Positions 35,648 through 64,000 of a stretch of DNA of 64,000 bases are shown piece by piece. The notes beneath the pieces were generated by a model. The model had not been told where the DNA came from. It was given only the letters and a program-made list of their open reading frames with translations, and did no database searches. Position 1 is the stretch's first letter, and the number at the start of each line of letters is the position of its first letter. The stretch covers positions 17,703,013 through 17,767,012 of the forward strand of contig NC_052026.1 in assembly GCF_015832195.1 (NCBI RefSeq). Reading direction: 5' to 3'. The translations under genes and the position numbers were made by a program. This DNA is from Motacilla alba alba (lineage: Eukaryota; Chordata; Aves; Passeriformes; Motacillidae).

Positions 35648-35840
35648 CAAAAAAAAAAAAAAAAAAACAAAAAAAAAAACCAAAAAAACCCAACAAAAAC
35701 CAAACCAAACAAACCAAATAACCAACCAACCAAAAAACCAACCAACCAAAAAACCAAACCCCAAACAAACAAACAAAACCAACAAAAACCAAACCAACCA
35801 ACCAAAAAAAAAAAAAAAAAAAAAAAACCAACCAGAAAAA
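35623..35840. repeat. A-rich / AACC low-complexity block
   Basis: Over 200 bp composed almost only of A and C: long A runs broken by single C, then AACC/AAACC units, then a second A run. Translates to artificial lysine/asparagine/glutamine/proline strings. It could be an expanded retrotransposon tail. Confidence 0.95.
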
Positions 35841-38403
35841 AACCCCCACCTTTTTCTGGTGAGTCTCCAGAGACAAATCCTATTTCTTCCCATTATTTTC
35901 TCCTTGTCATTTTTCCACACAGACAAAATAGCAAGAACAACAAGAGAGGCTGTGTAAAACAAAAAAGATCTTTAGACAGTTTCCCAGAGCGAGCTGTGGA
36001 TGGTGGGGCTTGTTCCACTCATCCTGAGCCCCCCACCAGGTGGAGTCTCCCAATTTAAGCAATGGAAACTGTGCAAAAAGAAAACAAAAGCTTTCATTAA
36101 ATTCCCTCTTCCTTCCCCGTTACACACCCGGGGACAGACCTAAGGATTTTACTCAACCTTGACGGGACAAGATCTTCTTTGCTTCAAAAACCAGGAGCAG
36201 CAGAAGTTCTGCCTGGGAAAATCCCAACCCAAAAGTGAAGTGTTTGGATTTTTGGGTAGCAGCAAACTCCATTCTACCCGTGCAGAAGAGATTTTTTCCC
36301 TCAAGGTGGCACAAGAGGAACAAAAGTGCAACAAGCCCTGGTTCTGGCAGGGGAGCAGGTGAAGGAGCTGTGAGTTTGGAGCTTACAGCATCATAATTTT
36401 GGGCTCAGAGGGTCTCAGAGAATGGCTCCTTTGCTGTGTGTGTCTTCATAACAGATATTTTCTACTTAAAAGACAAAAAGAAAAGAGGTTTTCCAAATAA
36501 TCTCCTTAGAACTGGAGCTTTATTACCCAATTAAATAGGAAATACTGTGAGGGCACTGCAATTGGGCTGTGTGCTATGTTTTTAGAGTGGGAAAATGATA
36601 GAGTGAAGAAATACAACTTGTATTAGTGTTGTTTTCTTAACATTATAGTCCTGATTCAGTCGATTCCCAGCATTTTCTGAGCCATGGGATAGCAAAATGC
36701 ATCAATTTTTCATTAGATTTCCTAACATACAGAAATCAACAGCAGCAAGAAAATGAAACTTGAGTCCATTCAGCAGTTTCTCAGAGTGAGGGGCAAACAG
36801 CAACATTATTTTCTGATATTTATTCCATCTCATCAAAGATATTTTCCCGTGACAGAACTGAGGGAACACAAAGATGAGAGAGAGGGCTGTGCTCCTGAGC
36901 CCAAACCAGGCTGTTCCTCCCCAGTTTGCTGGATAATAAACCAGCCTGCACTGATTGTTGCAGTGCATTATTATACTCATTAACACGTTTTTCTCCTTTT
37001 TTGTGTCCTTTTTGTCCTGGAATTTCTGCCAGTCCCACTCAGGGCATTGTTCCCCCTCCCTAAGGCAGGGTGTGGCCGTGGTGCAGATTCTGGATTTTGC
37101 TCTTGCAGCTCCATGTGTCTCTACAAGCAGCAGGGTTGTGCCAAGGGGGTGATGCTGAGTAAGGGAAGGATCAGCCTGTTGCTCAATTAGCCACGGTGGC
37201 TAATGAGGGCCACACTGGGCACGGGCACACCGAGCACAGCACAGCCCCAGGATGCTCCTCCTGGGCAGCAGCTTCATGGATGATGGGTGAGGATTTGGGG
37301 TGAGAAAATCAAAAGCAAAACCAAAGGGAAATATTCTTCCTAACTGCCCAGAAAGGGGGAAGATATTTCCCACCACTTTTCTGGCAGGAACACAAGGATT
37401 TGGAGTGATGTTAAGATTGTGGTGACCACAAACGCCCTCAGGTGGGCAGAGGGAGGGATCCCCTGGCAGGCAGTGCTGCTGTGCCTTGTCAGGGGCTGGC
37501 AGAGCCAGCTGGAAGTGCTCCAGCTCCTTGGAAGAGCTGCACAAGGAGGGGGAACCAGTTCAGGTTTCACCTCCTGATTCCCATACGATAAAGCCCAAAT
37601 TCCTCTGTATCTGCTCCAAGCCCTGGCTAAGCACCTTACCTAAACCCTGGGCAGGGCCTGGATGTGAGATTCCCGAAAATCAGAGCCCAGCATCAACGCT
37701 GGCTCCTTTCCCACGGGAAGGAGCTGTTGGGTGATGCAGGAGCTCCCTCCCTCTGCCTGACGCATCCAGCTCGGATCCTTGCGAAAGAATTGCTCAACCG
37801 AGGGAGCCGGGAAGCCCCAGCTGGGTGTTACAAGGTCCCGGCTCCTTGCAGGGTTTCCCAATCGCTGTGTTTTCCCCCCAGGCTGGGAAGAAGCCCCTCT
37901 CTCCCACCACAGCACCTCGGTGGGTGCTCTCTGTAGCTGCGTGGGGTATTCCAGGGGTTCCTCAGCTTTTCCTGGAACTAGTGGGACCCAGGGGATGCAA
38001 ACAGGATATAGATGATCCATGGAAAAGCAGCGTTTTGGTGAGGTTTTTGGCACCACAGGCTATCACAGAGGTCTAGGGGCTTGGCCTCATCGTGGTCCTG
38101 AGCAAAATAAATTTGCAGTTTTCTGGACGTCATCCTTGGAGGAAACTCTTCTCCTGCAGAAAACTGCACGTCTGTTTTTCTCTGGCTGGGAATGACTTTT
38201 ATTCCCTCGGTGCAGTCTTTAGTGTCTAAGGAGGATCTGAATCTCACAGGTTACACCTCAGGGACAGTTCAAGGGTGAGTGGATCCCGCAGTCACAGTGC
38301 CTGGGGGAGGATGTCAGTCTCCTGGGGCAAACCAGAGCGTGATGCTCCTGGACAGGCAGCCATAAATTTTTGGGAGTGATGCAACCAGTGCACTTTATCA
38401 ATC

Positions 38404-38490
38404 CTAGAATCACAGAACCAGAGAATATCCCGAGCTGGAAGGGATTACTGAAGTCCAGCTCTGGACACCGAAGTCCAACCTTAGCTGTGT
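38404..38490 (-). mobile_element. Short CR1 3' end, minus orientation
   Basis: TAGAATCACAGAACCAGAGA, then GAGCTGGAAGGGATTACTGA and a GTCCAACCTTAG phrase: a diverged reversed CR1 tail. Confidence 0.75.
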
Positions 38491-39067
38491 GTTGTGTGGT
38501 GGGCTTCACCACAAAAGCACAAATTAAAGAAACACTGTGGATTTGATAAATGATCATTACAAATCCCCACATCACACATCCGTGATATAAACACTTCTGA
38601 ATCCCGGCGTTGTGCTGACTGGAGCATTTCCTAAGGAGAGCCATCCCAGCCTGGAAGTTTACAAACAGGCTCGCCCACGCGCGCAACCTGTCCCTGGCCA
38701 AACACCTTCCCTGTCTCCCCGCCGCCGCTCCTCCCGCAGCAATCCTTCGGAGGGCGGAGGAAAAACCCCAACCTGCTCTTCAGGTGCCCATCGAGGTGTG
38801 CCTCGTGTCGCAGCCGGGTGTCACACACAGCCAGCCTTCCCGGCCGGCTTTTATGGGAGCAGCTCGCAGGGCGCGCACCTCCCCGGGGCTCCGGCGGCCG
38901 AGGGAAGGCGTGACTTGGCGGCGGCTCCAGGTGCCTCTCTCTCCCTGCAGGTAACCCCGAGCTGCCGGGGAGACGGAGCCAGCCCTGCTGCTGCTCCCAA
39001 GCCGCTGGCCCCGGTGCTCCCAAGCCGCTGGCCCCGGTGGTGCCACCCCGCTGGCCGCTCCGCCGCG

Positions 39068-63796
<24,729 letters not shown>

Positions 63797-64000
63797 GTGA
63801 GGGAAATCAGCACTCGGATCTTGTTTCCATCAGGGTGGGTGGAGCACCAAGTGAGGGCAGTTTCTGAAGGACATGAGGAGGACTTTCTGGAATTCATCCC
63901 ATGGAGAAGGATTAGTGTAGGCAGAGGGCTGAGAGAGCAGGGTCAGCTCCCAGCTCTGCTCCTGCCTCCCTCTGTGACCTCTAATTTGGTCCTTCCAACC
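63797..64000 (+). other. ATP2C2: ATP2C2 intron 24, partial
   Basis: Start of the intron that leads to the remaining exons (M8-M10 and C-terminus) beyond the window. Nothing else visible. Confidence 0.7.

Larger units (their letters stand above)
35121..38649. other. Intergenic region between WFDC1 and ATP2C2
   Basis: About 3.5 kb with an A/C-only block (35623-35840) and a short reversed CR1 tail (38404-38490). GC rises from 37200 onward. No exon or RNA gene recognised. Confidence 0.6.

Noticed and set aside
35330..36058. 242-codon plus-strand open frame
   Set aside because: It exists only because the A/C-only block lacks stop codons; the middle is lysine/asparagine/proline low complexity.

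Overview
The window is vertebrate nuclear DNA, most likely from a songbird (passerine). Support comes from interspersed 3' ends of CR1 LINEs on both strands, several ~400-bp endogenous-retrovirus LTRs of types I recognise as common in passerines, compact multi-exon genes with CpG-rich first exons, and abundant GC-rich minisatellites. The species call is inference. There is no bacterial, plasmid or phage content and no CRISPR array, tRNA or rRNA gene that I can support.

Layout. Positions 1-18,688 are intergenic and gene-poor: two AT-rich arrays (about 320-1,163 and 14,030-14,320), a 312-bp direct duplication (3,187-3,498 and 5,148-5,459), a TAA/TAG trinucleotide tract, small minisatellites, LTR fragments and one CR1 tail. 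WFDC1 (plus strand, ATG 18,689, stop 31,619-31,621, poly(A) signal 35,097) is complete: six coding exons plus an inferred untranslated seventh exon, encoding a 221-residue secreted WAP four-disulfide-core protein. Positions 35,121-38,650 are a short intergenic gap with a long A/C-only block. ATP2C2 (plus strand, ATG 39,068) follows head-to-tail. Twenty-four coding exons encode the first 828 residues of the SPCA2 secretory-pathway Ca2+/Mn2+ ATPase, up to the seventh membrane segment; the rest lies past the right edge.

The order WFDC1 then ATP2C2 on the same strand matches human 16q24, so this is conserved synteny. KCNG4, which lies beside WFDC1 in human, was not seen in the 18.7 kb to the left. 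The two proteins are functionally unrelated as far as is known: one is secreted, the other pumps Ca2+/Mn2+ into the Golgi/secretory pathway.

The most unusual structure is at two exon-intron boundaries. In WFDC1 the end of exon 4 with its splice donor is amplified nine-fold in a 47-bp tandem array. In ATP2C2 the end of exon 4 with its donor is present three times in a ~28-bp array. Each copy carries a good 5' splice site, so both genes face a choice among near-identical donors in which all but the first break the reading frame. Intron 13 of ATP2C2 holds a CR1 split by a solo LTR with an 8-bp flanking duplication and a run of 22 G, followed by a second LTR with its own TATA box and poly(A) signal.
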